From positions 186,001 through 250,000 of the forward strand of contig JACPVR010000001.1 of NCBI GenBank assembly GCA_016197405.1: a stretch of 64,000 bases of DNA, given 5' to 3'. Origin of the DNA: Mycobacterium sp. (GTDB lineage Bacteria > Actinomycetota > Actinomycetes > Mycobacteriales > Mycobacteriaceae). A program made the position numbers and the translations under genes. Below the pieces are notes generated by a model that was given only the letters and a program-made list of their open reading frames with translations, did no database searches and was not told the origin of the DNA. Positions within the stretch are counted from its first letter, which is position 1. Every line of letters starts with the position of its first letter. Of this stretch, positions 41,229 through 50,794 are shown piece after piece.

Positions 41229-41672
41229 ATGCGGACATCGGCAATCCTCGGCGCGGCAGTGGTGTTGGCGGCCACCGGAATCACCGGCTGCACGTCGTCG
41301 CTGCAGACACCGTTGGTGGGCACCACCTGGGAGCTCGAAGCGATCGAATCGATGGATGATGCCCAGGGCACCACCAAGATCCCCGACCCCGGCAAATTCT
41401 CACTGACGTTCGACAAGGCCAACAAGGCGCACTTCAACTTCGACTGCAATTGGGGCAAGGGCACCTACCAGACCAAACCCAGCGGTGACGGCTCGACGGG
41501 CAACCTGACCTTCGGCCCGATCACGACGTCCAACGACCGGTGCGCCCAACCCGCGCTCAGCGAGACGGTGATCTCGTCGATGTCCCAGATTCGCAGTTAC
41601 GTCTACAAGGACGGGCAGCTGAGCCTGTCCAAGGAAGCCGACGGCGGCATCCTGCACTACCGGCCGGCCTGA
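41229..41672 (+). CDS. META-domain lipoprotein
   Basis: 147 residues. Signal peptide with lipobox ITGC (Cys21: MRTSAILGAAVVLAATGITGC). META (HslJ-like) domain: GTTWELEAIES, FSLTFDKANKAHFNFDCNWGKGTY, and a final beta stretch. Cys in NFDCNWGKGTY and DRCAQPAL may bridge. Envelope protein of unknown role. Stop is 3 bp from the convergent stop of the next gene. Confidence 0.85.
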   Translation: MRTSAILGAAVVLAATGITGCTSSLQTPLVGTTWELEAIESMDDAQGTTKIPDPGKFSLTFDKANKAHFNFDCNWGKGTYQTKPSGDGSTGNLTFGPITTSNDRCAQPALSETVISSMSQIRSYVYKDGQLSLSKEADGGILHYRPA

Positions 41673-41675
41673 TCG

Positions 41676-42512
41676 TCAGAAGGCGGGCCAGGGAATGGGC
41701 CGGTGCCGGTCGGGTCCCGGCATGACGGGATTGTCCAGCAGGCCGCGTGCGCGCCGGCGCAGCGCCGCCACCTCACCGCGGGTGATGTGCACCCGCAGCG
41801 CCTCACCGAGCTCGCCGCCCAGCGCGGCCGCCAGCGCCCCAACCGACTCCAGGGTGTCGTCGTCGACCGGTTTTCCCGCCCAGCCCCACAGCACGGTGCG
41901 TAACTTGTCCTCGCGGTGCAGGCAGAGCCCGTGGTCGACGCCGTAGACCTCACCGTCGACACCGTGCAGGATGTGCCCGCCCTTGCGGTCGGCATTGTTG
42001 ACCAGCACGTCGAAGACCGCCATCCGGCGTAGCCGGGGATCATCGGCGTGGATCAGGGTCACCTCGTCACCGGCGTAGTCGTAGGCCTGCAGGATCGGCA
42101 GATAACCGGCGGGGAGCGCTCGGGGCGGGCACAGATCGACCAGATCCGGTTGTGCCGCTTGATCGTCCTGCTGTTCGTCGGCGCTGTCACCGGGTTGATC
42201 GACCCAGAGCTGCAGCATTCCGTCACCGGCCGGGCCGCTACGAATAATGGTGTGCGGCACGATATTCCAGCCCAACGACTCCGATATCAGGTATGTCGCG
42301 AGTTCGCGGCCGGCCAGCGTGCCGTCCGGGAAATCCCACAGCGGCTGCTCACCGGCCACCGGCTTGTACACGCAGTGCGCGGTGCTGCCGTCCAGCTCGG
42401 CCTCGCACAGGAACGTCGCGTTGCTCGCCGACCGGATCCGGCCGAGAACCTTCAGTTCGCCGTGGCGCAGCACCCGCCTGCGGGCATCCGCCGCCTCACT
42501 GCTCGATGTCAT
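41676..42512 (-). CDS. SCO1664-family protein with PI3/4-kinase-like fold (Rv2133c-like)
   Basis: 278 residues. The conserved order of motifs, CVYKPVAGEQPLWDFPDGTLAGRE near the start, VFDVLVNNADRKGGHIL and VYGVDHGLCLH, resembles the catalytic lysine, D-x-x-x-x-N loop and D-H-G metal loop of atypical phosphatidylinositol-kinase-fold enzymes. The start ATG 42512 overlaps the DUF3090 gene by 17 bp. Likely works with the DUF3090 and phosphoglycerate-mutase-like genes upstream, a fixed actinobacterial trio. Biochemical reaction unknown. Confidence 0.85.
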   Translation of the reverse strand: MTSSSEAADARRRVLRHGELKVLGRIRSASNATFLCEAELDGSTAHCVYKPVAGEQPLWDFPDGTLAGRELATYLISESLGWNIVPHTIIRSGPAGDGMLQLWVDQPGDSADEQQDDQAAQPDLVDLCPPRALPAGYLPILQAYDYAGDEVTLIHADDPRLRRMAVFDVLVNNADRKGGHILHGVDGEVYGVDHGLCLHREDKLRTVLWGWAGKPVDDDTLESVGALAAALGGELGEALRVHITRGEVAALRRRARGLLDNPVMPGPDRHRPIPWPAF

Positions 42513-43083
42513 CGTCTGACCCGAACAGTTCGGCTCGCCGGTAACCGTTGGTGCGCACACAGATATGGCCGTCGGAGTCCAGCGGCTCCTCACACAACGG
42601 ACACGGCGGACGGCCGGCCGAGATCACCCGGGCCGACCGGTCGGCGAACTGCCGGGCAGATTCCGGGGTCAGGAAAACCCGCACGGCGTCGGGGCCGTCC
42701 TCGGCGTCGTCGAGAACCACCGAGGCGTCGAATTCGGTCTCGGTGACCGCAAGCAGCTCCACCACGACGGTCTGGGCCTCGGAATCCCAGCCCAGTCCCA
42801 TGGTCCCGACCCGGAACTCGGCGTCCACCGGCATCACCAGCGGGCTCAGATCGTCGATTTCGGCGCCCTCGGGCGGCAGCGGCGTGCCGAACCGGCGGGT
42901 GATCTCCACCAGCAGCGCACTGATCCGCTCGGCCAGCACAGCGACCTGCTGCTTCTCCAGCATCACCGAAATGACCCGGGTGTCGTGGACGGCCTGCAGG
43001 TAGAACGTCCGGTTGCCGGGTTGGCCGACGGTCCCGGCCACAAAGCGGTCGGGTGTGCGGAAGACGTGAATTGCGCGAGCCAT
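42496..43083 (-). CDS. DUF3090 protein (Rv2134c-like)
   Basis: 195 residues from ATG 43083, the length I recall for Rv2134c. N-terminal MARAIHVFRTPDRFVAGTVGQPG is the family start; the C-terminus has a possible zinc ribbon (CPLCEEPLDSDGHIC). The upstream in-frame ATG at 43149 extends into the phosphatase gene and is rejected. Co-occurs with the PI-kinase-fold and phosphoglycerate-mutase-like genes in actinobacteria; role unknown. Confidence 0.85.
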   Translation of the reverse strand: MARAIHVFRTPDRFVAGTVGQPGNRTFYLQAVHDTRVISVMLEKQQVAVLAERISALLVEITRRFGTPLPPEGAEIDDLSPLVMPVDAEFRVGTMGLGWDSEAQTVVVELLAVTETEFDASVVLDDAEDGPDAVRVFLTPESARQFADRSARVISAGRPPCPLCEEPLDSDGHICVRTNGYRRAELFGSDDDIEQ

Positions 43084-43117
43084 GGCCTCTCCAAAATACC
43101 GGTAGAACCGGTAGCGC

Positions 43118-43795
43118 TCAGTCGGTGGAGCCGCCGACGACAGCGTCACCGCTGTCGGGTGGCGGCGCTGACAGCGCCGCGGCCAGCGCCGCGCCGGTGT
43201 GGTTGACGTGAACCACGAACGGGCGCAGTGGCGTGTATCGGATGACGCTCATCGACGCCGGGTCTGCGGTGATGCGCTGAAAACTGTCCAGATGCATACC
43301 CATCGCGTCGGCGATGACCGACTTGATCACATCGCCGTGTGTGCACGCCACCCACAAAACGTCGCCGCCGTGTTCGTCGGCCAGCCGGCGATCATGTTCG
43401 CGCACCGCTGAAACCGCGCGCGCCTGCACCGCGGCAAGACCTTCGCCGTTGGGGAAGACCGCGGCGCTGGGTTGCTGCTGAACCACCGACCACAGCGGCT
43501 CCTTGACCAGCTCGCCGATCTTGCGTCCGGTCCAGTCGCCGTAGTCGACCTCCGACAGCCGATCGTCGACCTGCGCCTGCAGGCCCAGCTTGGCGGCCAG
43601 CGGTTCCAGGGTGCGTTCGCAACGCAGCAGCGGCGACCGGATCAGCGCCTTGATCGGCAGCTCGGCGGTCCGGTCGACCACCGCGAGGGCCTGTTCGCGG
43701 CCCTTGTCGTCGAGGTCGACACCTTCGGAGCGGCCGGCCAGTGTGTGGGCGGTGTTGGACGTCGAGCGTCCGTGCCGCAGCAATATGACGGTCAT
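43118..43795 (-). CDS. Histidine phosphatase (phosphoglycerate mutase-like, Rv2135c-like)
   Basis: 225 residues. Catalytic RHG motif (LLRHGRST), acid-base Glu in LSEVDYGDWTG and the second catalytic His in ACTHGDV. Branch-2 histidine phosphatase fold, probably an acid phosphatase rather than a glycolytic mutase. ATG 43795 puts RHG at residues 7-9 as usual. In line with DUF3090 and the PI-kinase-fold protein; the run of genes from uppP to 41676 is one direction and near-contiguous. Confidence 0.88.
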   Translation of the reverse strand: MTVILLRHGRSTSNTAHTLAGRSEGVDLDDKGREQALAVVDRTAELPIKALIRSPLLRCERTLEPLAAKLGLQAQVDDRLSEVDYGDWTGRKIGELVKEPLWSVVQQQPSAAVFPNGEGLAAVQARAVSAVREHDRRLADEHGGDVLWVACTHGDVIKSVIADAMGMHLDSFQRITADPASMSVIRYTPLRPFVVHVNHTGAALAAALSAPPPDSGDAVVGGSTD

Positions 43796-43811
43796 CTGCA
43801 GATCCCCGCGG

Positions 43812-44642
43812 TCACGTCGCCGCCACCACGCCGGTGCCCAGCAGCACCAGCACCACCACACCGAGCACCACCCGGTACCCGACGAACCAGTACATGCTGT
43901 GGCGCACCAGGAACTTGAGGAACCAGGAGACCGCGGCCAGGCCCACCACGAAAGCGATCACCACCGACACCAGCAGCTGTAGGCCGGTGGCGCTCATCCC
44001 CTCGGTGACCGGGGCGAAGGCATCGGGCAGCGAGAACAATCCCGAGGCGAACACCGCCGGGATGGCCAGCAGGAAACCGAACCGTGCCGCCAGCTCGCGG
44101 TCCAGGCCCAGGAAAAGCCCGGCGCTGATGGTCGCGCCGGAACGGGAGACCCCGGGCACCAGTGCCAGGCACTGCGCCAGCCCCACGATGATGCTGTCGC
44201 GCCAGGTGAGCTGTTCGGCATGGCGGACCTGGCGTCCGAAGTACTCGGCGGCGGCGATGACGGCCGAGAAGACGATCAACGCCGTCGCGATGATCCACAG
44301 GTTGCGGGCACCGCCGCGGATCAGATCTTTGAACAACAGCCCGAGCACGCAGATCGGGATGGTGCCGATGATGACGAACCAGCCCATCCGGTAGTCGACA
44401 TCGCGGCGCGCCTTGTCGAAGAGCCCGACGAACCACGCCCGCAGGATGCGCCAGATGTCCTTGCCGAAATAGACCAGCACCGCCAGCTCGGTGCCCAACT
44501 GGGAGACGGCTGTGAACGACGCGCCCGCGTCGTCGGCGAAGAAAACCCGCGACACGATCGCCAGATGGCCCGACGAGGACACCGGCAGAAACTCCGTCAG
44601 GCCCTGCACGATCGACAGGATGATGACCTGAAGCCAGGACAT
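43812..44642 (-). CDS. uppP: Undecaprenyl-diphosphatase UppP (BacA)
   Basis: 276 residues, about eight membrane segments. Signature motifs [14 protein letters not shown] (near residue 17) and [14 protein letters not shown] (near residue 160), both part of the active site. Removes a phosphate from undecaprenyl/decaprenyl pyrophosphate to recycle the peptidoglycan carrier; overexpression gives bacitracin resistance. ATG 44642 matches the M. tuberculosis Rv2136c start (MSWxQVI). In-frame GTG 44651 is an alternative. Confidence 0.96.
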   Translation of the reverse strand: MSWLQVIILSIVQGLTEFLPVSSSGHLAIVSRVFFADDAGASFTAVSQLGTELAVLVYFGKDIWRILRAWFVGLFDKARRDVDYRMGWFVIIGTIPICVLGLLFKDLIRGGARNLWIIATALIVFSAVIAAAEYFGRQVRHAEQLTWRDSIIVGLAQCLALVPGVSRSGATISAGLFLGLDRELAARFGFLLAIPAVFASGLFSLPDAFAPVTEGMSATGLQLLVSVVIAFVVGLAAVSWFLKFLVRHSMYWFVGYRVVLGVVVLVLLGTGVVAAT

Positions 44643-44703
44643 CGGGTCCACCACAGCGCTATCCACGCAGATGACCGTACAGGCCGAATGCTGGGAGCGA
44701 TTG

Positions 44704-45000
44704 TCAGCGGGCCAGCGCCGCGAGCACGCAATCGCGCACCACGGCGGACACGCTGCGCTCGTCGCGAAGGTCCACCCCCAGCACGCTGCGCTGCGCCTTG
44801 GCCACCACATCCTCGGCCTGCGGTACCGGTCCGGCCAGCCGCGGGCGGTACACCTCGACGACGAGCGTCTGGTGTTCGATGTGGAAGGAGAAGCTGCGTC
44901 CGTCGCCGACACGGCCGTAACCGTTGGCGTGCACCCCGGTGGTGATGTCTTCGAAGGTGAAACCCGACTCAGCGCCGTCAGGATCAGGGGCCAGTGCCAT
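44704..45000 (-). CDS. Small conserved protein (Rv2137c-like position)
   Basis: 98 residues from ATG 45000. Begins [14 protein letters not shown], continues with a beta region ([29 protein letters not shown]) and ends in a helix ([33 protein letters not shown]). No signal or membrane segment. The in-frame extension to 45423 overlaps lppL antisense and is not protein-like. Lies between uppP and the divergent lppL as Rv2137c does. Function unknown. Confidence 0.7.
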   Translation of the reverse strand: MALAPDPDGAESGFTFEDITTGVHANGYGRVGDGRSFSFHIEHQTLVVEVYRPRLAGPVPQAEDVVAKAQRSVLGVDLRDERSVSAVVRDCVLAALAR

Positions 45001-45121
45001 GGAGCAAAGATACCCACGCGGCCGACCTGCTACTCCTGCCACGTGAACCGGTCCCCTTTCGCTGTTCCCTAGAATCGCTGGACGACGCCCGTCCCGTACC
45101 GTTCCGTGAGAGATGTCACCG

Positions 45122-46156
45122 ATGACTAGAGCTGTATCCGCAGGCCGGCGCCTTGTCGCCGGAACGGTCGTGGCGGCGGCGCTGCTGAGCGGATGTGCGT
45201 CGAATCCGGTCAAGCCCGCGCCGCCCACGGTGCCGCCCGCCACCGCGGCGGCCGCACCGGCACCGTCGACGACACCGGCCGGTGAAATTCGCAAACTCGG
45301 CGGATCCCCGCAGGCGGCGATGGTCGAGAAGGGCAGCTCGGCTCTGCTGGTGCTCGGCGGTGGCGGGGCCGCCGACACGCTGACGGTGCTGACCCGCGAG
45401 CCCGGTGTGCCGCGGACCATCAACCTGCCCGGACCTGCGACGGCGCTGAGCCAGGACGCTCCCGGTACCGCACTGCTGGCGACCCGCGGCGGCTATCTGC
45501 ACGTCGACGTGGCGGCAGGCACCGTCCGGCGCGTCGACATCGACGGCGAGCAGAACACCGATTTCACCGCCCTCGCCCGCCGCGCCGACGGCACGCTGGT
45601 GCTCGGCAGCGCCGACGGCACGGTCTTCATCCTGGCCTCCGGCACCGACGGGGAAACCGCCGTCGCACACCGCGAGAAACTCTTTGCCCGCGTCGATTCG
45701 ATTGTCACCCAAGGCAATACAGCGGTCATTCTGGACCGCGGGCAGACCTCGGTGACGGCGGTGGACGCCGAAGGCAACCCGGCCCAGGCGTTGCGCGCCG
45801 GCGAGGGCGCCACCACCATGACGGTCGATCCGGCGGGCCGGGTGCTGGTCGCCGACACCCGGGGTGACGAGCTGCTGGTTTTCGGTGTCGACCCGCTGAT
45901 GCTGCGGCAGCGCTATCCGGTCCCGGAGGCGCCCTACGGGCTGGCGGGTTCACCGCGGCTCGCCTGGGTGTCACAGACGGCGGCCAACACCGTCATTGGA
46001 TACGATCTGGCGACCGGCATACCCGTTGAGAAGGTGCGATATCCGACCGTGCAGCAACCGAACCTGTTGGCCTACGACGACGCCTCCGGCGCGTTGTATG
46101 TCGTCTCGGGGTCGGGCGCGGGGGTTCAGGTCATCGAGAACGCGGGGCCGCGATGA
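45122..46156 (+). CDS. lppL: LppL lipoprotein, beta-propeller-like
   Basis: 344 residues from ATG 45122; an ATG three codons earlier (45113) is an alternative. Signal peptide with lipobox LLSGC (Cys25), Ala/Pro/Thr linker, then repeated four-strand units (ALLVLGGGGAADTL..., ALLATRGGYLHVDVAAG..., VLGSADGTVFILA..., VLVADTRGDELLVFG..., LAWVSQTAANTVIGYDLATG...) typical of a seven-bladed propeller. TAGAAT at 45070-45075 is a likely -10. Extracytoplasmic; in M. tuberculosis Rv2138. Overlaps the next gene by ATGA. Confidence 0.88.
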   Translation: MTRAVSAGRRLVAGTVVAAALLSGCASNPVKPAPPTVPPATAAAAPAPSTTPAGEIRKLGGSPQAAMVEKGSSALLVLGGGGAADTLTVLTREPGVPRTINLPGPATALSQDAPGTALLATRGGYLHVDVAAGTVRRVDIDGEQNTDFTALARRADGTLVLGSADGTVFILASGTDGETAVAHREKLFARVDSIVTQGNTAVILDRGQTSVTAVDAEGNPAQALRAGEGATTMTVDPAGRVLVADTRGDELLVFGVDPLMLRQRYPVPEAPYGLAGSPRLAWVSQTAANTVIGYDLATGIPVEKVRYPTVQQPNLLAYDDASGALYVVSGSGAGVQVIENAGPR

Positions 46157-46395
46157 GTAGATTGCCACGGGGCTGGGACGTCGACATGTCCGACGACTAC
46201 GAGTGGATTCCGCTGCGGCTACCCCCGGACGTCACCCGGGTCACCGCGTCGACACGGTTGTCCATCGAGGCCGAATACCGCGGCTGGGAACTCACCAGGG
46301 TTCGGCTCTACACCGATGGTTCCCGGCGAGTGCTGTTGCGTCGCAAGAAGACCCGTGTTCAGAACCCGCGGGCCGGCGATCTGCCGGAGCTGTAG
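46153..46395 (+). CDS. DUF5703-family small protein
   Basis: 80 residues, basic C-terminus. YEWIPLRLPPDVTRVTASTRLSIEAEYRGWELTRVRLYTDGSRRVLLRRKK is a compact beta-alpha-beta sequence seen next to pyrD in actinobacteria. ATG overlaps lppL (ATGA) and the stop is adjacent to the pyrD ATG, so lppL, this gene and pyrD form one unit. Function unknown. Confidence 0.75.
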   Translation: MSRLPRGWDVDMSDDYEWIPLRLPPDVTRVTASTRLSIEAEYRGWELTRVRLYTDGSRRVLLRRKKTRVQNPRAGDLPEL

Positions 46396-47460
46396 ATGAG
46401 CTATGCGACGCTGCGCCGGGCCATGTTCATGATGCCCGCCGAGCGGATCCACACCATGGCTTTCGGCGCTCTGCGCGCCGCCACCGCGCCCACCCCGCTG
46501 CGCAGGCAGTTACAGGCCCGGCTGGCGCCCACCGATCCGGTACTGGCCAGCACGGTCTTCGGTGTGCGCTTCCCCGGGCCGATGGGCCTGGCCGCCGGTT
46601 TCGACAAGGACGGGCTGGGACTGGACACCTGGGCCGCACTGGGCTGGGGTTATGCCGAGATCGGCACCGTGACCGCCCAGGCCCAGCCGGGCAATCCGGC
46701 ACCCCGGCTGTTCCGGTTGCCCGATGACCGGGGGCTGCTGAACCGGATGGGCTTCAACAACCGTGGGGCCGGCGAGCTGGCGCTGCGGCTGGCCCGCCAT
46801 CACCCCGAGATCCCCATCGGGGTCAATATCGGCAAGAGCAAGGTCACGCCGCCGGAGCAGGCCGTCGACGACTACCGCGCCAGCGCGCGGCTGCTCGGCC
46901 CGCTGGCCTCCTACCTGGTGGTCAATGTGAGCTCGCCGAACACCCCCGGCCTGCGCGACCTGCAGGCCGTCGAGTCGTTGCGGCCCATCCTGGCCGGCGT
47001 TTTGGCCGAGACCACGACGCCGGTGCTGGTCAAGATCGCACCCGACCTCTCCGATCAGGATGTCGACGAAATCGCGGACCTGGCAGTCGAATTGGGCCTG
47101 GCCGGAATCGTCGCCACCAACACCACGATATCCCGGGCCGGGCTGCGGACACCGGGCGTGGCCGAGCTCGGTGCGGGCGGCGTCTCGGGCGCCCCGGTCG
47201 CCGAACGCTCACTGGAGGTGCTGCGCCGGCTCTACGCACGCGTCGGCGAGGACCTGGTGTTGATCAGCGTCGGCGGTATCGAGACCGCCGACGACGCCTG
47301 GGAGCGCATCCTGGCCGGAGCGACGCTCTTGCAGGCCTACACCGGGTTCATCTACGGCGGCGGGTTGTGGGTCAAACACATCCACGACGGCATCGCCGAC
47401 CGCTTGCACCGCAACGGTTTCGCGTCACTGAGTGCAGCGGTCGGCGCCGAGTCGCGCTAG
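46396..47460 (+). CDS. pyrD: Dihydroorotate dehydrogenase (quinone), class 2, PyrD
   Basis: 354 residues. N-terminal amphipathic helix for membrane/quinone contact ([19 protein letters not shown]), FMN barrel with [31 protein letters not shown], catalytic Ser region [25 protein letters not shown] and [30 protein letters not shown]. Oxidises dihydroorotate to orotate in pyrimidine synthesis. The Ser nucleophile (not Cys) and N-terminal extension mark class 2. Overlaps the following PEBP gene by 4 bp, tail to tail. Confidence 0.97.
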   Translation: MSYATLRRAMFMMPAERIHTMAFGALRAATAPTPLRRQLQARLAPTDPVLASTVFGVRFPGPMGLAAGFDKDGLGLDTWAALGWGYAEIGTVTAQAQPGNPAPRLFRLPDDRGLLNRMGFNNRGAGELALRLARHHPEIPIGVNIGKSKVTPPEQAVDDYRASARLLGPLASYLVVNVSSPNTPGLRDLQAVESLRPILAGVLAETTTPVLVKIAPDLSDQDVDEIADLAVELGLAGIVATNTTISRAGLRTPGVAELGAGGVSGAPVAERSLEVLRRLYARVGEDLVLISVGGIETADDAWERILAGATLLQAYTGFIYGGGLWVKHIHDGIADRLHRNGFASLSAAVGAESR

Positions 47461-47993
47461 TTCTGCTCGTAGGTGCCGTAGATGGTGGCGCGGGCGATGG
47501 CGTTGCTGAACAGGTTGAAGCCCAGGTATGCCGGTGACGCGTCCGCGGTGATGTCGAGTTTCTCCACCTTGACCGCGTGCACCGCGACGATGTAGCGGTG
47601 CGCACCGTGTCCCGGTGGCGGCGCGGCACCGACGAACCGGTGCAGTCCGGCGTCGTTGGCCAGCGTCACGGCCTCACCGGGGAACCCGGCCTGGCTGCCG
47701 TCGCCGACCCCGGCGGGCAGATCCGTCACCGTCGCGGGCAGGTTGGCCACCGCCCAGTGCCAGAAACCGGATACCGTCGGCGCGTCCGGGTCATAGACCG
47801 TCACCGCGAAGCTGCGGGTCTCCTCGGGGAATCCCGACCAGCTCAGCTGCGGGGAGAGGTCTTCTCCCCCGGCCCCCATCAGTCCGCTCACCTGCGCGTT
47901 GGACAGCGGTTGGCCGTCGGTGATCGATTCCGAGGTCAGGGTGAACGTCGGCAACTTCGGCAGGAAGTCATAAGGGTTGTACGGGAACGGCAT
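47457..47993 (-). CDS. YbhB/YbcL phosphatidylethanolamine-binding protein (TB18.6/Rv2140c-like)
   Basis: 178 residues. PEBP core: [31 protein letters not shown] (ligand-pocket Asp/Asp-Pro-Asp), [11 protein letters not shown], and the helical [20 protein letters not shown] end. Binds phospholipid headgroups or small ligands; M. tuberculosis Rv2140c is a similar length. No signal peptide. Starts ATG 47993 with an AAAGGTCG-type weak ribosome site; convergent with pyrD. Confidence 0.92.
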   Translation of the reverse strand: MPFPYNPYDFLPKLPTFTLTSESITDGQPLSNAQVSGLMGAGGEDLSPQLSWSGFPEETRSFAVTVYDPDAPTVSGFWHWAVANLPATVTDLPAGVGDGSQAGFPGEAVTLANDAGLHRFVGAAPPPGHGAHRYIVAVHAVKVEKLDITADASPAYLGFNLFSNAIARATIYGTYEQN

Positions 47994-48021
47994 TGAGCGA
48001 CCTTTCGTGGTGTGTGCGGAT

Positions 48022-49356
48022 CTAGCAGTTCTTCAGGAAGTGTTCGAGCACCTCGGTGCCGAACGTCAGTGACTCGACGGGTACCCGTTCGTCGACACCG
48101 TGGAACAGCGCGGCGAAGTCCAACTCAGGCGGCAACCGCAGCGGGATGAAACCGAAGCAGCGAATCCCCAACCGGGCAAAGTGTTTTGCGTCGGTGCCGC
48201 CGGAGAGCATGTAGGGCACCGTGCGGGCTTCGGGATCGACGGCAAGCAGTGCGGTGTTCATCGCAGCCACCAGATCACCGTCGAAAGTCGTCTCGTAGGA
48301 CGGCAGCTCGGTGACCCACTCACGCGTCACATCGGGGCCGATCAGCTCGTCGACCTCGCGCTCGAACTCCGCCTGCCGGCCCGGCACGATGCGGCAGTCG
48401 ATGACGGCCTCGGCGGTCGCCGGGATCACATTGGCCTTGTAACCGGCTTTGAGCATCGTCGGGTTGGCGGTATCGCGCAGGGTGGCACCGATGATGCGGG
48501 CGATGGGGCCCAGTTTGGCGACCGTGCCGTCCAGATCGGGCGAGTCGGGATCGAAGCTGTGGCCGGTCTCCTCGGCCACCGCGGTCAGGAATTGGGCCAC
48601 CGCGTCATGCAGCACCAACGGGAACTGGTGGCGGCCCAGTTTCGCGACGGCCTCCGCGACCGCGGTGACGGCGTTGTCGTCGTGCACCATCGAGCCGTGC
48701 CCGGCCCGTCCGCGGGCCTTCAGCCGCATCCACAACATGCCCTTCTCGGCGGTCTCGATGAGGTAGAGCCGCCGTTCACCACCGTCGGGCCGCGGCACCG
48801 TCAGGGAGAAACCGCCGACCTCGCCGACGGCCTCGGTGATGCCCTCGAACAGATCGGGCCGGTTGTCGACGAGCCATTTGCAGCCGTAGTTGCCGCCGGC
48901 TTCCTCATCGGCGACGAACGCGAACACCAGGTCGCGGGGCGGCACGATGTTCTCGCGTTTGAGGTGGCGGGCCACCGCCAGCATCATCCCGACCATGTTC
49001 TTCATGTCGATGGCGCCGCGGCCCCAGACGTAGCCGCCCTCCACGGCGCCGGAGAACGGGTGCACGCTCCAGTCGGCCGGTTCTGCGGGCACCACGTCGA
49101 GGTGACCGTGCACCAGCAGCGCTCCCCGCGAGGGATCCGCACCCGGCAACCGGACGAACACATTGGCCCGCCCCGCGGCGCCGGATTCCAGATAGGTGGT
49201 CTCGTAACCCACCTCTTCCAGCTGTTCGGCGACCCAGCGGGCGCATTCGGCCTCGCCCTTTGTGGTGGCGGGCTCACCGGTGTTGGAGGTGTCGAACCGG
49301 ATCAGTGCGCTGACGAAGTCGACGACCTCGTCGGCGGGACGCAGGGGTGCAGTCAC
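48022..49356 (-). CDS. M20 family metallopeptidase (Rv2141c-like)
   Basis: 444 residues from GTG 49356, which has GAAAGGGAACT as ribosome site. M20/M25 (DapE/ArgE/ACY1) motifs: [10 protein letters not shown] with metal His, [11 protein letters not shown] with bridging Asp, [14 protein letters not shown] with catalytic Glu-Glu and [17 protein letters not shown] with the last metal His. Deacylase or dipeptidase of the cytosol. It ends the run of Rv21xx-like genes, just before tRNA-Leu. Confidence 0.92.
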   Translation of the reverse strand: MTAPLRPADEVVDFVSALIRFDTSNTGEPATTKGEAECARWVAEQLEEVGYETTYLESGAAGRANVFVRLPGADPSRGALLVHGHLDVVPAEPADWSVHPFSGAVEGGYVWGRGAIDMKNMVGMMLAVARHLKRENIVPPRDLVFAFVADEEAGGNYGCKWLVDNRPDLFEGITEAVGEVGGFSLTVPRPDGGERRLYLIETAEKGMLWMRLKARGRAGHGSMVHDDNAVTAVAEAVAKLGRHQFPLVLHDAVAQFLTAVAEETGHSFDPDSPDLDGTVAKLGPIARIIGATLRDTANPTMLKAGYKANVIPATAEAVIDCRIVPGRQAEFEREVDELIGPDVTREWVTELPSYETTFDGDLVAAMNTALLAVDPEARTVPYMLSGGTDAKHFARLGIRCFGFIPLRLPPELDFAALFHGVDERVPVESLTFGTEVLEHFLKNC

Positions 49357-49385
49357 AGTTCCCTTTCCTACCACCCCCGGGTGGT

Positions 49386-49415
49386 TTGGGAACGGGGGCT
49401 GCGATCCGATAACCT
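49386..49415 (+). promoter_or_regulatory. Candidate promoter of tRNA-Leu
   Basis: TTGGGA (49386-49391), 18-bp spacer, TAACCT (49410-49415, fits TANNNT), ending 29 bases before the mature tRNA. Overlaps the 5' leader of the divergent M20 peptidase gene. Confidence 0.45.
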
Positions 49416-49444
49416 AAGCTGCCCATCTCGCGTAGGTGGGCAAT

Positions 49445-49530
49445 GTCCGAGTGGCGGAATGGCAGACGCGCTAGCTTGAGGTGCTAGTGCCCTATTAACG
49501 GGCGTGGGGGTTCAAGTCCCCCCTCGGACA
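49445..49530 (+). tRNA. tRNA-Leu (anticodon GAG)
   Basis: 86-nt class II tRNA. Acceptor GTCCGAG (49445-49451) pairs with CTCGGAC (49523-49529), discriminator A at 49530. D-arm GGCGGAATGGCAGAC, anticodon stem CTAGC/GCTAG with loop TTGAGGT (anticodon GAG), a long variable arm (GTGCCCTATTAACGGGCGT) and T-arm GGGGGTTCAAGTCCCCC. CCA is not encoded. Reads CUC and CUU leucine codons. Confidence 0.97.
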
Positions 49531-49564
49531 CACAATCGCCCGGCTTGGCCGTGAGGGAGCCTGC

Positions 49565-50353
49565 GTGGTCAGTCGCGTGATCGTCAGCAATGTCTCGCCG
49601 TGGCTGCTGCTGGCCGCGCTGATAATCCTCATCGCCGGCGGTGCGCTGATCGCCCAGACCGTGATCCGGCGCCGATTCCCCGGCTTGTCCGGCGATGATC
49701 ACAATGACGCCACCCGGTTCGCCTTCGGCGTCGTCTCATTCGCCTACGCGTTCTTCATCGGTTTCGTCGTGTCGGCGACCTGGGGCCAGATCAACACCGC
49801 CGACGCCAAGGTGCGCACCGAAGGTGCGATCGGCATGCAGCTCGCCAGGGACCTGACGATCTTCGACAAACCCGACGCCGACCGCATCCGAGCGGCCCTG
49901 CTGGACTTCGCCAGGGCGGCGCAGGCCGAATGGCCGGCCGTGGCCGCCGGTGACACCTACCCGCAGGCCGATGCCGCGCTGGGACGCCTCTACCGGGCCT
50001 ACGAACAGGTCCAGCCGGGCTCCGACACCCAGAAGACCTTCCTGGCTACCTCGTTCACCTCACTGAACGCCATGAGCCAGGCCCGATCCGAGCGGGTCAT
50101 CCAGTCCCGCACCGACACCGGGCCGCCGTGGTCGCTGTGGGTGGTGCTCCTGCTGACCAGCACGCTGGTGATCGGATGCGCCATCGTCTACGGCGTCGAG
50201 CGTGCCGCCCTGCACTATCCGATGGTGGCCACCATCGGTGTGTTGGTGGCCGCCAACCTGTTCCTGGTGCTGCAGCTCTCGCACCCGTTCATCGGTGAGA
50301 TCGGGGTGTCGCCGGAACCGCTGCACGAGATCGAGCGGGCGGCGGCAGGCTAA
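49565..50353 (+). CDS. DUF4239 (bestrophin-like) membrane protein
   Basis: 262 residues from GTG 49565. Hydrophobic segments at ~12-35, ~60-80, ~190-215 and ~220-240, with a helical soluble stretch between the second and third (AGIGMQLARDLTIFDKPDADRIRAALLDFARAAQAEWP in part). This is the DUF4239 layout, distantly related to bestrophin channels. First gene after tRNA-Leu. Transport role possible, unproven. Stop overlaps the next gene tail to tail by 4 bp. Confidence 0.8.
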   Translation: MVSRVIVSNVSPWLLLAALIILIAGGALIAQTVIRRRFPGLSGDDHNDATRFAFGVVSFAYAFFIGFVVSATWGQINTADAKVRTEGAIGMQLARDLTIFDKPDADRIRAALLDFARAAQAEWPAVAAGDTYPQADAALGRLYRAYEQVQPGSDTQKTFLATSFTSLNAMSQARSERVIQSRTDTGPPWSLWVVLLLTSTLVIGCAIVYGVERAALHYPMVATIGVLVAANLFLVLQLSHPFIGEIGVSPEPLHEIERAAAG

Positions 50354-50688
50354 GTCAGGCCCGATGTCGGAAATCGGCAGCACAGCGCCTCCATCAGCTC
50401 GTCGATCGTGGCCAGCTCGGATTCCTTGGCCCGGATGAAGCGCTCGCAGCGCCTCATCCCCACGGCGTTGTCGTTCTGCTCATGTTCGGCCCGCGCCGCG
50501 CAGTGATGGGACAGTTCCTCGTTGACGGCCGCCCGAAGTTCGGCAAGCACATCCTGGTAGTACTCGGCCTGTCGCAGATCGCGGTGCGGCGCCGCGCCGG
50601 GCGGCTCGCCGATATGGACGGCCGAACTCCGGGGTGCGTCCACGATCACCCTGCCGGACAGGTACTGCTCCCGTTGCGACACCGTCAT
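50350..50688 (-). CDS. Hypothetical protein, helical, unknown function
   Basis: 112 residues from ATG 50688. Probably soluble, with a helical core (YYQDVLAELRAAVNEELSHHCAARAEHEQNDNAVGMRRCERFIRAKESELATIDELMEALCCRF in pieces) and four Cys. Codon use is like the neighbours. No family recognised. Lies between DUF4239 (convergent) and the nitrate reductase gene on the same strand, 106 bp away; sequence between 50689 and 50794 shows nothing recognisable. Confidence 0.55.
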   Translation of the reverse strand: MTVSQREQYLSGRVIVDAPRSSAVHIGEPPGAAPHRDLRQAEYYQDVLAELRAAVNEELSHHCAARAEHEQNDNAVGMRRCERFIRAKESELATIDELMEALCCRFPTSGLT

Positions 50689-50794
50689 GGGCAGAGCGTA
50701 GGAGCACTCATTTGCGTTGACACTGCCAACATTTCACCGCCGTGTCACGCTGTGCTCACATTCCGCCGAACCGCAGCGTGAGTGTCGCGGCCCG

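Noticed and set aside
39145..41406. 753-codon plus-strand frame across mshC and cysQ
   Set aside because: Spans two well-recognised minus-strand genes and their gap; no domains.
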